Assembly: GCF_040939455.1 (NCBI RefSeq)
Contig: NC_134104.1
Span: 8,021,501 to 8,085,500 of the forward strand
Origin: Microcebus murinus
Lineage: Eukaryota; Chordata; Mammalia; Primates; Cheirogaleidae
Reading direction: 5' to 3'
DNA length: 64,000 nucleotides
The translations under genes were made by a program, and so were the position numbers. The notes under the pieces are model-generated. The model did not search any database. It saw only the letters and a list, made by a program, of their open reading frames with translations, and was not told the DNA's origin. How positions within the stretch are numbered: the stretch's first letter is position 1; the number at the start of each line of letters is the position of its first letter. Of the stretch, positions 11,401-23,020 are shown piece by piece.

Positions 11401-12842
11401 TGCGAGTCTCATCACGGTAATGAAATTGGCTTTAAATGGCCCAGCAGCCAATGTAAAGAGGTCAGACAAGCCACAGATTGAAAATAGAGAGACTCTTAGA
11501 AAAAAATGGAATTATTCTGGGAGGTGAGGCTTGGCAGGAATTTCTTCTGGATCCTTGTGTAAGAACACGCATGAGAGTGAACAGCACCCTCAAATGCATC
11601 TTGACGGTAGGAGCCACACGGGTTTCCCAGGGTGGCACCTTATAAGATCTCTTTAAAATTTACTTAGGGATCATAATACCAAAAAATGTGGTACATTCAG
11701 TTCTACTTTTTTTAATTTTCAAATATGTTTTTGAAATGTAGAGGGCTTTTAACCTAATTGTTGGAATATCGTGCTTTCCTCCATGACCTTTGCTTTCACA
11801 GGGGGAGGGAGGAGGTACAGGAAACTTTTGGTGAGAGAAAGCACAACTAGTTTTGGGGTGCACAGTTCCCAGCCCACCCTGTCACCTGTGCCCACAGGCT
11901 GCCGTCCCTTAGCTCCGGCACATCCCTCCCGGGCAGGGGTGGGGCTGCCAGCACCCACACGGGCAGGGAGGGGTGTCCTGGGAAGGCGCCTGTCCCTCCC
12001 TCCCTCTGCTTCCATGGCTGGCCTATAGGATCCGACTGTCCCAGGATGGGGGGGGACTCTTCACTGGCGACTAAGGGTGGAAGGGACACAGGAAATGCAG
12101 CACGAATATTTGACAGCAAGACCTCAACCAGGACTGCCATGCTGTTGACCATTGCCACCCTGCTGTCCTCTTGGACTTGGTACTTGTCCCCCAACCCCTG
12201 AATCTCAGGCAGTGGCCACAGTGGACAACCCACCCCAAGGACATCTCTCCCTTTACCCTTCCATGAGGAGGAGAGCCGGAGCCCCCGGACTCAGGACACT
12301 AAGGACAGGCGTGCACGAGTGGCCAGGCTCCACCACCGTGCTCATTTGGGGCTGGCCTCTGGTTGAGGGTTCCCTGGGGTGCCCCTGCAGGCCTGTGGGG
12401 GGTGGGGCTCAGAGGTGCATGGTAGAGAGCAGCCTCCCCAATTTTCCCCAGCTCCCTGGCCAGGGCAGGGTTAGCTAGCACTGCGCATCCACCTTCTGCA
12501 AGCCTGCTGAGCTCTAAAGGGAAAACCCCACACGGGGAAGGTAAGACCAGAGCAGGGAGCTGCCCCTGGGGGTCACCCCTCATCATCCCTTTTGCTCCCT
12601 CCTCCAAGTCCCTTCTTTGCATCAGTAGAGTACACATAGGTATTGAAAACGTCAGCAATAATGTGAAGGTGCAAATCCAAGTCTGACTCACTTTCACTAC
12701 ATTTATAAGGAAAAAAAGTTAAGCCTCTAACAGCTTCGGGAAGGTTGCCACTGCCATACAGATATTTTATGAAAAGTAATGGGAAAGTTACCGTCAACTT
12801 TCCTGTTTTCTTCTCACCTCTGCTCTTTCCCCTCACCTCTGC
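8431..12842. other. Long repeat-poor stretch
   Basis: About 4.4 kb with little recognisable interspersed repeat. 8930-9780 is AT-rich; 11770-12600 is GC-rich with C-runs and G-runs. Short ORFs overlap in both directions around 11000-12700 and are best read as composition effects. A minus-strand ORF at 9788-10141 is listed separately. Repeat depletion could reflect regulatory constraint (inference). Confidence 0.45.
9788..10141 (-). CDS. Uncertain 117-residue ORF, no family recognised
   Basis: An open frame of 117 codons ends in a stop near 9788. It begins at a GTG, not an ATG, with an in-frame stop a few codons upstream. The translation is mixed and hydrophilic (for example WLPSKDWLCQLGEMADKF near the C-terminus), without signal peptide, membrane segment or low-complexity runs. 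I recognise no domain. In 64 kb of mammalian DNA an ORF this long can arise by chance, and no splice or promoter context supports it. Most likely not a gene. Confidence 0.1.
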   Translation of the reverse strand: MESDGGSADNFHSMIVSQLLLEDALLPREMPKRAVKDGGSILLHPKDGFPTSFTYLRIGMKEMLSPGHTWEVSSELKNKGGFSNRKSDLTNWLPSKDWLCQLGEMADKFQKWEELYL

Positions 12843-12850
12843 CACTAGAC

Positions 12851-13086
12851 CAGCGAGCCCAACCTTTTTGGCACCAGGGACTGGTTTCATATTGGATCCT
12901 GGGCTGTGGGGGCGGGCAGAGCTCAGGCGGTGATAAGAGTGAGAGATGGGGAGCTGCTGCAAAGACAGATGAAGGTCGTTGGCCTGCCACTCCCCTCCTG
13001 CTGTGTGGCCTGGTTCCTGGAAGACAGTTTTTCCATGGGTTGGGGGGTGAGGGGTGGAGCTCAGGCCTGGGGGTTGGGGACCACAG
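12851..13086 (+). mobile_element. MER1-type hAT-Charlie non-autonomous element
   Basis: Reads aacctttttggcaccaggga ctggtttcat at the left end and tgtgtggcctggttcctgg ... ggttggggaccac at the right, both typical of MER1. A perfect 8-bp target duplication, cactagac, sits at 12843-12850 and 13087-13094, as expected for hAT transposition. The copy is about 236 bp and shorter than the consensus I remember, with an internal deletion. No coding capacity. Confidence 0.88.
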
Positions 13087-13099
13087 CACTAGACCCATT

Positions 13100-14390
13100 T
13101 TAAGGGAGGGGAGTTGGGCATGAAAAGAAGAAAGTGAAAGGAACAAAATCAAGTATAAAACCCTGGGATAGGTACAGGGAAGTCAAGATGAGGCTTTTTC
13201 ATAGATTATGCATACTCCCAATGCTGAGGACGTTTGCATCAAAGTTGAGTCCTCACACATTGCAGTTTGTGTTGGAAACAAATAAGAATTTGTACTGTGA
13301 AGGTTCATGATTGCAAATAATGGAAATTGTCTTGGGTGAATTAAGCAGAAAAGAAATGTATTGGAAGGATGGATGTTGGGCTGCTCCCAACGCTAAGGAG
13401 AAGGTCAGAGGACCAGGCTGGGAGAGCAAGTCAGAAACTAGAGGCAGGCAGAGCCAGGTGCCAGTGGCTTTGGTGGGGCGTGGGGAGGAGGGTGCCTGGC
13501 ACTTGACTCTGCCTCGGCCATCCTTGCCAGTCCCCAGTGGGAATTCTGGATTGTCCTGGGCAACTCTGGATGAGTCCGGGCAGGCCAATCTGCAGCCTTG
13601 GAGGCCTCTTCCCACCCATACATTTTCTACCCAGGGTAGATGCAGGGTGTTTGGCAGAAAGCTTGCTAAAGTCATTCTTTTCTGTTGGACCCTAATGAAA
13701 CTGTGATTATATTTAATGACTGGACAAAATAAACCAAATTTGATGTATTTTTTTTACCTTTTGACACAAGCAAAATTTATACATATATGCACACATATTA
13801 GCGTGTAGCTCTTTATAAACAGTGTAGGACTCAGCCTGTTGGCGCACAATTATTGATGAATTGATTGCAGACAAAAAGGCCTTTCCCGTGTATGTTCCTA
13901 AGAACCTGTGGCTCTCTTAAGTGGGCCAAACTGGGCATGGAACAAACTACTTTAGTGTAACATTTTCTGGGTCATTGTTAAAATAACATAGCTTAAATGG
14001 AATTTATTCACAGTGCTGTTATATCAATATATTCTTTATTATTTTAGGATTAGATTTCCGTGTATAACAAGAATGTTGTTATTGTCTTCATAGGGGATTT
14101 TATTATTACCGTTCTACTAGAATGGGCCTTTTATTCCTCCACCATCTCCATTTTCTCCTTCATTAACTAAGGAGCAAATTAGACTTGCATTTAGCCAATG
14201 TCTGCCAAATGTTATTTTTAGAAGCCTTCTCACCTCTTTCTAGATCCTTTGGGATTTCTTTTTCTTTCCTTAACTCCATTTTGCCCTCTCAAATATTGCA
14301 ATCAAAATCAGTACTGTCTCCATATTAGTTCAATATGTAAAACAGATTTTTTTTTGTATTTGCTCTTTGGATAAGAAAGGCCTTTTTAAC
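13100..14390. other. Mostly single-copy-looking DNA
   Basis: 13270-13400 (ttaagcagaaaagaaatgta ttggaagg) resembles a dispersed mammalian repeat in which 'cttaagcaaaaaaggaatttattgg' recurs, but I cannot fix the family. 13740-14390 is AT-rich with nothing recognised. Confidence 0.4.
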
Positions 14391-14399
14391 CTTAAGAAA

Positions 14400-15262
14400 A
14401 TCCAAGGAAAAATGATAAAAGGAAAAGGCTGATCTATAAATAAAATTCTGTATGTCAGGCAATACTATGAAATAGGTGGCTAATGGAAGAAAAATATTTG
14501 GAATATAATAATCAAAGGGTTAATGTTGTCAGCATAGAAAAAGTTTTGCAATTGAAAAATGAGTTAAGGAAGTGAGTAGTCAATTCCCAAAGGAAGAAAT
14601 CAGATGACCAGTATAAATGTGGGAAAACATCTCAGTATCTTCATTAATAAAAATGGAAATGATACAAAATTTTTTGCATGCTAAATTAATGAAGATTAAA
14701 TAATTATTTGGGCAAAGGTGTGGGAAAAGGCTCCTCTCATACATTGTTGGTGCGGAATTAACATTTCTGGTGTGTCTTTTGTATCACACACCTTAATGTG
14801 CATATATTTTGACCCAGTGATTCAGTTTGTAGGAATTTAACCCAAGTAGTGAAGTAGGCACAAGGAGATACATATATATATATGTGGATGTTCATTGCTT
14901 CACCATGTATAATGTAGAAAACAAGCCATCTCAGTGTCTAATAATGGGAGGTTAAATTGTATATCCATTTGATTAAATATTGCATAGTTATTAAAAACCA
15001 GAAAAACAGATAAAAAAATAATACCTTTTTTATGACACAGTTTTGTCTTCAAAGAGTAAACAAAAGGTTTGTGGATGCTTTGAAAGGAGACGAGACATTT
15101 ACTAGGATATGTTAAAGGCAATTCTTTTTGGAGGGATGGAATGATGGTAGAATTTTTTCCTCGTCTTTGTGATTTTCTGAATCTTCTCAAATTTCTTATA
15201 TGAATGCGTATTGCTGTGGTAAAACGGGAAGAAAACAATAAACTCTGTTAAAAGAAATAGAG
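14400..15262 (+). mobile_element. Old L1M/HAL1-type LINE 3' fragment
   Basis: Diverged L1-end text in sense orientation: ttcccaaaggaagaaatcag, catacattgttggtgcggaa, aggaatttaacccaagtagt, taatgggaggttaaattgta, and a tail gtgattttctgaatcttctc aaat before aacaataaactctg. No reading frame survives. Limits are approximate; the 5' side fades into unrecognised DNA. Confidence 0.7.
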
Positions 15263-15264
15263 AG

Positions 15265-16645
15265 TCAAAATTTTTGGCATATAGAATATCAGTAAGAGGA
15301 TCCCCTTTGTGTTGGTCTTTTCTTTTGAGCTTAGTTATATCCCAACTCTTTGGAGTTTTGACCCCAATCTTATTTTTTGGTTTTATAATTTATCCTATGC
15401 AATATTTTAAATAAAAATTACTTTGGATAATTTTTTTTTATTGAAGGTACCTTAGATATCAGTTACTTGCCTTATGTGCAGTTCCAACAAATTGAGACCA
15501 AATGTAGTAGTATAGTAAATAAGATGCTTATATTTCTATTGTTAATGCTTACTGTGACTTCCTGTGCTGTTGCTGTTAGCAGTATAAAGTTCCTTCTCAA
15601 TGATTCATTAGAAACGAGTCTACACTAGAACTCAAATGATGTTGATTCTAGCGTGCTATGACTACTGCCTCTTATTGATCACTTTTTATACTAGATCCTG
15701 TGCTAAACATTTGCTTTAAAAAAAAAAAAAGGAAATTATGCCCTTCAAGGTTTTATGTCAATGTTAAAAAAAATTCCCTACATCTGGTACCATTTGTAGC
15801 TTCTGAACCCCAAGTAGTTTTGCTCATCCCTAAGGTTTCTGTCAGAAGCTTTATAAAACTATGGTAATTTGATTACAAAAGAGAAAGATACAATCATTTT
15901 ATAGGGTGGTAATGGTGGTGTTCCATCGTCACTATTTACAAAAGGGGAGATTTTAAATTTAAGCCGAGTAGCCAAAACAGTGAGCTAAATGAGTTAAAGA
16001 TTTTTGTGTTTTTGAAAAGGCTACAAAAATTGCAAGAGCTGTTCTTGGAATGGCTTTTTGAAAATCCCCTTGCATGCTGGAAGAAGGATGAACGGATAGC
16101 TCTAAATCTGGCATTGTTGGACCAATCGAGCAAAGACAGGGCTTATTGACAGGAATGTTGCTGAAGAACCGCATGGAGTTGAGCTGTTTGCTTTCAGATT
16201 TAGTGGTTGTTTAGACAAGCAGGACTCTTTATTCTTGCTCAGACCTGAGTGAGCTGAGCCTCAAGGTTGAAAAGTAAAAAGGGGGGCGTAAGGGAAAAAA
16301 AACTTCTTTCTCAACTTAGACTTTTGTGCAGTATATTGACTTCCTTCAGAATTTTCTTTGTTCTGAATACTGTTTCTTCCCATTCTGCTGCCTCAAGGAT
16401 TCAGTCTTCTTTTGGAACTTTTTTGAACTTTCATTATCTATTCTCTTTTTGTTTCACCCAAAACAAAGCAAATAATAATAACAGCAACAATATCAACAAC
16501 ACAGAAACTGGATACACCTCCCCCTGAAAATAAACAAATAGAAACATTGTGGAGAACTGTCCTCCCTGGTTGGAAACACAGGTCCAGGCCCTGAAATTTC
16601 AAGTGTCTTGGTTGAGGTCCTGAAGGTGTCAGGAGGAGGAGAGGA
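15265..16645. other. Single-copy-looking AT-rich DNA
   Basis: Poly-A run at 15719-15731; otherwise no known repeat or exon recognised. Confidence 0.4.
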
Positions 16646-16649
16646 ACTC

Positions 16650-16855
16650 AACATTTATTGAGTGCCTACTGTGTATCACCTTTAGGAATCCAACATTGAT
16701 TGAGTGCCTACTTTGTGTCAACTTTAGGAAACCAACATTGATCGAGTGCTTAGTATGTATCAACTTTAGGAAACTAACATTTATGGAGTTTCTGCTATGT
16801 ATCACTTTCAGGAACCCAACATTTACTGATAGCCTACCCTGTTTCAGCTTTTAGA
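16650..16855 (+). repeat. 42-bp tandem array grown from a MIR/L2 end
   Basis: Five units start at 16650, 16692, 16734, 16776 and 16818, an exact 42-bp period. Each begins aacatttattgagtgcctac or a variant and ends in ctttaggaa. The motif is the antisense 3' end shared by MIR and L2. The last unit is partial. Units differ at several positions, so the expansion is not recent. Confidence 0.92.
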
Positions 16856-16945
16856 GCTCTAGAAGGTGACAGTATCCCCTATTTTATGGATGAGGAGATG
16901 GAGCTTTTGAGGTCATTCAGCTAGGAAGTGCAGAATTTGAGTTTA
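16856..16945 (-). mobile_element. MIR SINE, antisense, continues the 42-bp array
   Basis: Text tcccctattttatggatgag gagatgg and cattcagctaggaagtgcag matches antisense MIR (cccattttacagatgaggaa, cacagctagtaagtggcag). It lies exactly where the rest of the MIR should be if the array at 16650-16855 was its 3' end. Confidence 0.75.
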
Positions 16946-16949
16946 GATT

Positions 16950-17440
16950 AACTTTGCCTTTTTCTCTTTATAAAAGGGAGTAATTTAGTGACCTAGGCCA
17001 CCAGAAAATGGTGGTAAAACATACCCTGGTGGTCGTCACTCTGAGCTCACAGGAAGGAAGGGAGGGCAGGCTGCTTTCTCAAAGCAGGACATTTTGGTGC
17101 TTGTGCTGTGTAGACTTTTTATGCCTACTTAGTATAATCAACTATTAAACTTTCAGCTTTAAGAAAAATTACCTAGTGATTTGGGGTGGACAACCCCTCC
17201 CTGTGCTGACCCCTCCGTCTCTGAGTCTTACTTCACTCCTGGCTGCTGATTGTTGAGGAGCAAGTGAGTCCTTTGGATCATTGGCTTAAAATTTCCTTAA
17301 GAGCATGTCTCTGGTATTGTCTCTGATGTGAATGAGCTTTTCATACCATGAAACAATTTGGTTTTTGCATACTTAGATTAGGGATAGTAAAATTTGCCAC
17401 TGTATTACAGTTCGTGAAACGTCATGATTTTCTAATAAAA
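16950..17440. other. Single-copy-looking DNA
   Basis: No repeat or exon recognised. Confidence 0.4.
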
Positions 17441-17446
17441 GCTAGT

Positions 17447-17612
17447 GGGGCTGGGTGCGGTGGCTCCTGCCTGTAATCCTAGCCCTTTGGGAGGCTGAGG
17501 CAGGAGGTTTGCTTGAGTCCAGGAATTGGAGGTTGCAGTGAGCTATGATGATGCCACTGCACTCCAGCCTTGGCAATGGAGCAAGACTCTGTCTCTAAAA
17601 AAAAAAAAAAAA
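17447..17612 (+). mobile_element. Alu monomer (FRAM-like)
   Basis: One arm of about 150 bp: it opens like a left arm (ggctgggtgcggtggctcct) but carries the right-arm style ggttgcagtgagctatgatg block, then an A-tail. Short near-matching duplications (aaagctag at 17438, aatgctag at 17611) flank it. Fossil free right monomers have this layout. Confidence 0.8.
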
Positions 17613-17619
17613 TGCTAGC

Positions 17620-18590
17620 AAAGGCAAGAAGGCTATTAGAAATAGCAGATGCTTTCGGGAGTAATGTCAGTACAGCTGAGAGCATTGTTCAGCTGCATGT
17701 CACAGCACTGAGTTTTATGAAGGTGATGCTTGCCCATGTTCATCCTGGTTTGAAAAGGAAGCCCAGTGCTCGGTATTTCTCATCTCCCTGGTACCACGTA
17801 ACCCCTTGATGGGAGCCGAGCAGCCACTGTGAGCACGGGTGGGGAGGGAGGAGAATGAGTCGTCATGAAGCAAAAGGTGTGCAGTTGCTGCTTGGAGCAG
17901 AATGTTTTCTGCCATTTTAAAAAAATAACAATCAAAATGGACAAAAGTTATTAAACCTATTTCCTGGGTTTTAAAAAAATTTGTGGTTGTAGAGAATGGA
18001 AGCATAAAAAATCAAGTCCATGTAAGCCTGAAAAGAAACCCACAGTGGTGGATTTGCACATCGGCCTTAATTGGCCCAATTGACCTTCTCTGCTGTATTT
18101 ACAATTGCCTTAAAATTGTAAGCAGATGTTTGAAACCCCTTCTTTAATAGGTCTCCAACATCTGTTTCACCAAAGCTGCTGCCCACCAAAGCAGTTGTAA
18201 TTAGGGAGCACCGAACGCATACATCTTTCCTTATGGACCCAATCGATCGGATTTCTCCCCGAGGTATTAAAGTCGACCCTTATTCTTGCTTTTATTTGAA
18301 TACATTTTGCAATATATTTTCTTACACAGAAGAACAGTGTCCAGCCCAGTACAACAAAAAAATGATGGCTATTCTCTGTAGTGAATTTCTGAAACCGTGT
18401 CTGCCCAGTCGCTGACCATGGGGAAAAATGCTTACACGTACAAGTGCAAAACCCTTGAAAACACGGGAAAGCTTTTGTTCTTTTCTGCTGCTTGTGTGCT
18501 CTAAACTGGGTGTCTCCTGCAAACCCATCAAAGTAAAATGTGGGCATCTTAAAAGGCAGGAGGAAGCTTTATTTATTTATATTTTAATCA
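17620..18590. promoter_or_regulatory. Candidate conserved non-coding segment (18030-18300)
   Basis: No repeat recognised. Between about 18050 and 18300 there is a dense set of homeodomain- and CCAAT-like words (ccttaattggcccaattgac, gcagttgtaattaggg, ccaatcgatcgg). This texture is typical of deeply conserved non-coding DNA, but conservation cannot be judged from one sequence. Short ORFs overlapping it show no recognisable protein. Confidence 0.25.
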
Positions 18591-18594
18591 ATAG

Positions 18595-18902
18595 GCTTCA
18601 TTTCTTAAAGCAGCTTTAAGTGTACAGAAAAATTGAAAAGGAAGTATAGAGTTCCCACATACTCCCTCCCTGTCCTCCAGTTTCCCCTATCAATAATGCC
18701 TTTCCTTAGTGTAGTGTGTTTATCACAATTGATGAGCCTCTACTGAGAAGTTATTATTAAAATCCAACATTTACATTAGGGTTCATTCTTTGTGTTGTAC
18801 AGCTCTGTGGCTTTTGCCAGGTGTATGATAACATGTATCCACCATTACAGTATCTTATAGGATAGTTTCACTTCCAAAAATCTCCTGTGCTCACCTATGG
18901 GA
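18595..18902 (-). mobile_element. L1M/L1ME-type LINE 3' fragment, antisense
   Basis: Text taagtgtacagaaaaattga, agttcccacatactccctcc, tttatcacaattgatgagcc, acattagggttcattctttg tgttgtac and tgtatccaccattacagtat is the standard antisense 3' UTR of old L1. Confidence 0.88.
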
Positions 18903-19329
18903 GGGAGCATGACTGGCCCAAATATTCTTATATGAGGGTGTGTTTACTTTAAAAAGGAGTTATTTCTCACGCAGAGTGATCCAAATAGCCATTTTGACAT
19001 TTTAGAAATGGATGTACAAAATTTCAGAGAGCTTTATTTTTTCATATGCTCTATATTTTAAAATAACTTTGCACATACCTTATGAATTTTCTGAGATTGA
19101 CATGGTATGATATATGCCTAATACTTAGAAAATTCTATAAATTACTAGCATTCATTTCAATTACTTACAAATAAATTATTTAGGTTATTAAGCATACAAT
19201 GTCTGGTTTCCTTAAGTACTAAGTCTGACACTTGATATCTCTGATATTTCACTTTGATACTTCTTGTTTTATGTTTATTGTGAAGGTACATACTCTGTCT
19301 TTCAAACGCACGTTTTGGCTTGTGGTTAT
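18903..19329. other. Single-copy-looking AT-rich DNA
   Basis: AT-rich, nothing recognised. Confidence 0.4.
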
Positions 19330-20468
19330 CTTAAAAAAATTTTTTTAAAGCAATTTTTTTGTGAAACCATGGATAAATAAAAAAAATTCATGATTTTTTT
19401 TCAGTATGAGTTCCATTGTGGAACCAGTGTAGTGCAGACAGCTCAAAACATCAATGAAGTGGTTGGGAAGGATGAGGCTAATGAACGCACAGTACGTCAA
19501 TTGGTTGAGAAGTTCTATTCTGGTGATTTTAATCTTGAAAATGAGCCACGTAGGTGACCCAAGACCGAGGTGGATAATGGTGAGCTGAAAGCCATAGTGG
19601 AAGTGAATCAATCTCAGCCTACACGTGAATTAGCAGCAAGGTTTGATGTTGCTGTTCCAACAATATTGGGCCATTAGAAACAAATGGGCAATGTAAAGAA
19701 GCTGGAAAGATGGGTTCCTTGTGAATTAAACAAGTGTCAGAAAAGAAATTGTCTCGAAGCTTGCCTGTCTATGCTGTCATGACATAAAGCCGAAACATTT
19801 CTACACCGTATTGTTACATGTGATGAAAAATGGATTCTTTTTGATAATCGCAAGCATTTGGCACAATGGTTGGATAAATAGGAGGTGCCAAAACACAGTC
19901 CAAAACTGAATATTCCTCAGAAAAACCTAATGGTGTCTGTTTGGTGGTCCAGCGCTGATATTCTCCACTCCAGCTTCAGGAAACCTGGTCAATCCATTAT
20001 ACTGGCTGTCTACTGGAGCCAACTGGATGAAGTGATGAGGATGCTTGTGATTAAGCAGCCAAGATTGGCCAGTAGAGACAGACCAATCCTCTTGCAAGAC
20101 AACGCTCGACCACATGCCACACAAGCAGGCTGCTCAAACTATAGAAACTGGACTTGGAAACTCTCTGTCATCCACTGTATTCACCAGACCTTGCACCAGC
20201 TGACTACCACTTCTTCTAGGCTTTGGACCACTTCATGCAAGGAAAAATATTCAATTCCCAACAAGCTGCGGAAAACACCTTTCACAATTTCATTGCCACT
20301 CGCTCTCCAGGCTTCTTTGCTGCTGGCATAAGCAAGCTACCATGAAGGTAGCAAAATTGTGTCTATAGTGTAGGTACATAATTGCACCGCTTCTTGTTTG
20401 AGATATAATAAGCTACATTTTTTTATTTGATATCGGACAATTCATATTTAATGACCAATTTTTTTAAG
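19330..20468 (+). mobile_element. Decayed mariner (Tc1/mariner) transposon
   Basis: About 1.14 kb, close to the ~1.25 kb of full mariners. Both ends share the inverted terminal word cttaaaaaaatt (19330 and, reversed, ending at 20468). Between them lies a broken transposase: an N-terminal helix-turn-helix part near 19430-19680, then the catalytic-core remnants TCDEKW (near 19822), ILLQDNARPH (near 20090) and, in a shifted frame, a PDLAPADYHFF-like stretch near 20190. These are the expected aspartate positions of the DD34D core. Stops near 19552 and 19676 and later frameshifts kill it. The ends do not look like Hsmar1 or Hsmar2 as I remember them. Confidence 0.88.
19885..20331 (+). pseudogene. 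Mariner transposase remnant
   Basis: The longest surviving open frame of the mariner, 148 codons. Residues VSVWW and RPILLQDNARPH mark the catalytic core; the second catalytic aspartate is in LLQDN. The frame starts after an in-frame stop in the segment holding the first aspartate (TCDEKW near 19822) and runs out of register before the third, so no functional DNA cleavage enzyme can be made. An intact enzyme would be roughly 340-350 residues. Transcription and translation are not supported. It marks the strand of the parent element. Confidence 0.85.
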
Positions 20469-20892
20469 AATTTATTTCTTAAAACTTGGATCTTTAGTGT
20501 CTTAATGGATATTTCTTTTAAGTGACTTGCCTAAGGCAAGATGTGTTTCATTAAAAGAAGTCGGATGTCAGTAGGTTCATTTCAGCTCTGTATCTTGAGG
20601 TGTGTCTTTTACCTGAAGATTCCGCCATACAGGTTGGCCACCGAAGTCTCGAAGAGAAGAAATACGGCAGGGAAAGTGCTCAGTTGCAAACACATGACAA
20701 GCAGCAGAGAGATGCCAGGCTTAGAAATGAGTGGAGAAATCACCTGTAGGGGAAGGCGTGGCACCCCGGCCCGAGTTGCTTCCGACAGGGGGTTCAGCTG
20801 CCGTAGGTCTGCGGCAGGCCTGGCCCAGAGCAGTGTGCTATGGGGTACCCTGGGTTTGGGCCTCCAACAGTTTTTATCAGTAATAGAGATAG
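20469..20892. other. Single-copy-looking DNA
   Basis: No repeat or exon recognised; a GC-richer part spans 20740-20850. Confidence 0.4.
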
Positions 20893-20894
20893 AT

Positions 20895-21500
20895 TTTTTA
20901 AAAAATAAGTTTTATTGACGTTCAATATGCATACAGAAAAGTGCACATGTCCTAAGGGTTCAGCTTTTGAATTTTTATACCCAAACTCTCCCATGTCACA
21001 AGATCAAGAAATGAGGTCCCAGCACCCTAGGGGCACCTATCATGGTCCCTTCCCCCTTTGACTTCTGACTTCTTTTTACAATTTTTTTATTTTTGATCAT
21101 TATGTATACGTAACAGTTGTATATCTTTATAGGGTATTATCCTGACTTCTAGCACTGTCTTAGGTTTGCCTGGTTTTGTATTTCATACAAATGGAGACAC
21201 TCCGTGAATTCTTGTGTTCTGACTTGTTTGTCACCCACAGTATTTGCTATAGTTTGTTCTCCTTGCTGTAAAATACTCCTTTGGGTGAGTATTCTCCATT
21301 TTGTTTATCTGTTCTCCAATTGATGGGCATTAGGTCATTTCTGGTTTGTGGCTATTACAAATCATGCTGTTAGGAACCACCTGGTTCTTTTGGTGAACGT
21401 ACGTGAGGGTTTCTATTGAGGATATACCTGGGAGTAGAATTGTCGGGTTATGGGGTATGCATATGTCAGCGTTAGCAGATGCTGCCAACTGGTTTCTAAG
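20895..21500 (-). mobile_element. L1M-type LINE fragment, antisense
   Basis: Antisense L1 3' region in diverged form: taagttttattgacgttcaa, acagaaaagtgcacatgtcc, gacttgtttgtcacccacag (decayed), ttctccaattgatgggcatt and tacctgggagtagaattgtc gggttatggggt. The last motif is a hallmark of the antisense ORF2 end. Confidence 0.8.
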
Positions 21501-21599
21501 CCAGCCATGGCTCTGAGATCAGGAGACTATCAAGAGTGGCACTAGGACTCTCTTTCTTGATGGCCCCTTGCTAGCAGTGACCTGGCTGAAGCATGGAGC

Positions 21600-21848
21600 T
21601 GGGCCCACTAATGAACACAGCTCACATCTTCAGGTGCCTGCTGTGGGCCAAGCATCGTGCCTGGTGCTTTCTCATGCATTAGTTCGCAAGAATCATGAAT
21701 CGCATGATCCCCGTTTTGCAGATGAGAAGCCTACGACGAAGATGCTACAATTTTGCCCAAGGTCTTATCTACTGAGGACAGAACCCAAATCCCAGCCTAG
21801 GATTTTGACTCCAGTGCTCTCAGCCGCTGCGTTGTGCAGCACTTGCCT
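21600..21848 (-). mobile_element. MIR SINE, antisense
   Basis: Text gtgcctgctgtgggccaagc, ctcatgcattagttcgcaag, ccccgttttgcagatgagaa and gactccagtgctctcagccg follows the antisense MIR/L2-tail consensus order. Confidence 0.8.
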
Positions 21849-22163
21849 TTGCCATCTTCACACGCAGATTAAATCCTCTTGTCTTCCAAGGAAGTTGCGT
21901 TACGTGGCTTCCAGGTGACGTGGGCATGCCGTCATCCTCATCCTTTACCCCGGCCTCACACCTACATGGTATTTTAGCATTGCTGCAGCAACAGTAGACA
22001 ATCTGCTCTTGTCGATTATCTCATCCTATGAACTCTGGATCGTCACACACGTTGTGAATTCTTCCTCACATTCAGATGGTGGTTTGGTTTTTGTTTTGTT
22101 TGAAGACAGAATGGTTGCCTCCAGAGCCAACAGAATACCCTTGGTTGACACATGTGATCCATT
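21849..22163. other. Single-copy-looking DNA
   Basis: Nothing recognised. Confidence 0.4.
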
Positions 22164-22177
22164 AAAACTTAAGTTTA

Positions 22178-22529
<352 letters not shown>

Positions 22530-22686
22530 AAAACTTAAGTTTAAGCCAATTCAGTTTAAATATTTTTGGCGAATTAAGAAACACCCTTAATTTATGGCAG
22601 TAAGATGGAAAACTAACTGTCCCCAGAAGTTTTTGTGTGTGTGCTGAAGTCCCTGTTATATGAAGACTTAATTTAATATCAATTTA

Positions 22687-22954
22687 ATTTTTTTTTTGAG
22701 TCAGGGTCTTACTCAGTTGCCCAGGCTGGAGTGCAGTCATCACAGCTCACTGGGCTCAAGTGATGGGACTGCCTCAGCTTCGTAACTGGGACTACCGGCA
22801 CACGCCACTGTGCCCGGCTAATTTTGAAATTTTTTATAGAGGTGGGGTCTTGCTCTGTTGCCCAGGCTGGTCTCAAACTCCTGGCCTCAAATGATCCACT
22901 TGCCTTGGCCTCCCGAAGTGCTGGAATTATAGGCAAGAGCCACCATACGTGGCC
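22687..22954 (-). mobile_element. Alu SINE, antisense
   Basis: T-run, gagtcagggtcttactcagt, gcccggctaattttgaaatt, and gtgctggaattataggcaag agcc. It is diverged, with a deletion in the right arm. It sits beside a short antisense L1 piece (22956-23020, gggatataattcacatactg). Confidence 0.9.
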
Positions 22955-22955
22955 T

Positions 22956-23020
22956 AATTTTTAAATTGGGATATAATTCACATACTGTAAAATTCACCCA
23001 CTCCAAACAGTTTCGTCTTC
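22956..23020 (-). mobile_element. Short L1M fragment, antisense
   Basis: Text ggatataattcacatactgt aaaattcaccc matches the antisense L1 3' UTR start. Confidence 0.6.

Noticed and set aside
11847..13152. Several overlapping ORFs of 85-132 codons on both strands
   Set aside because: They overlap one another in antisense in GC-rich DNA, and those after 12851 are inside a MER1 element. No protein family recognised.
13311..13706. 131-codon plus-strand ORF with a 140-codon antisense partner
   Set aside because: Mutually overlapping antisense frames in a region that looks like an old dispersed repeat.
18167..18547. 126-codon minus-strand ORF
   Set aside because: Cys/Phe-rich text with no family resemblance; it overlaps plus-strand frames and motif-rich DNA that looks regulatory, not coding.
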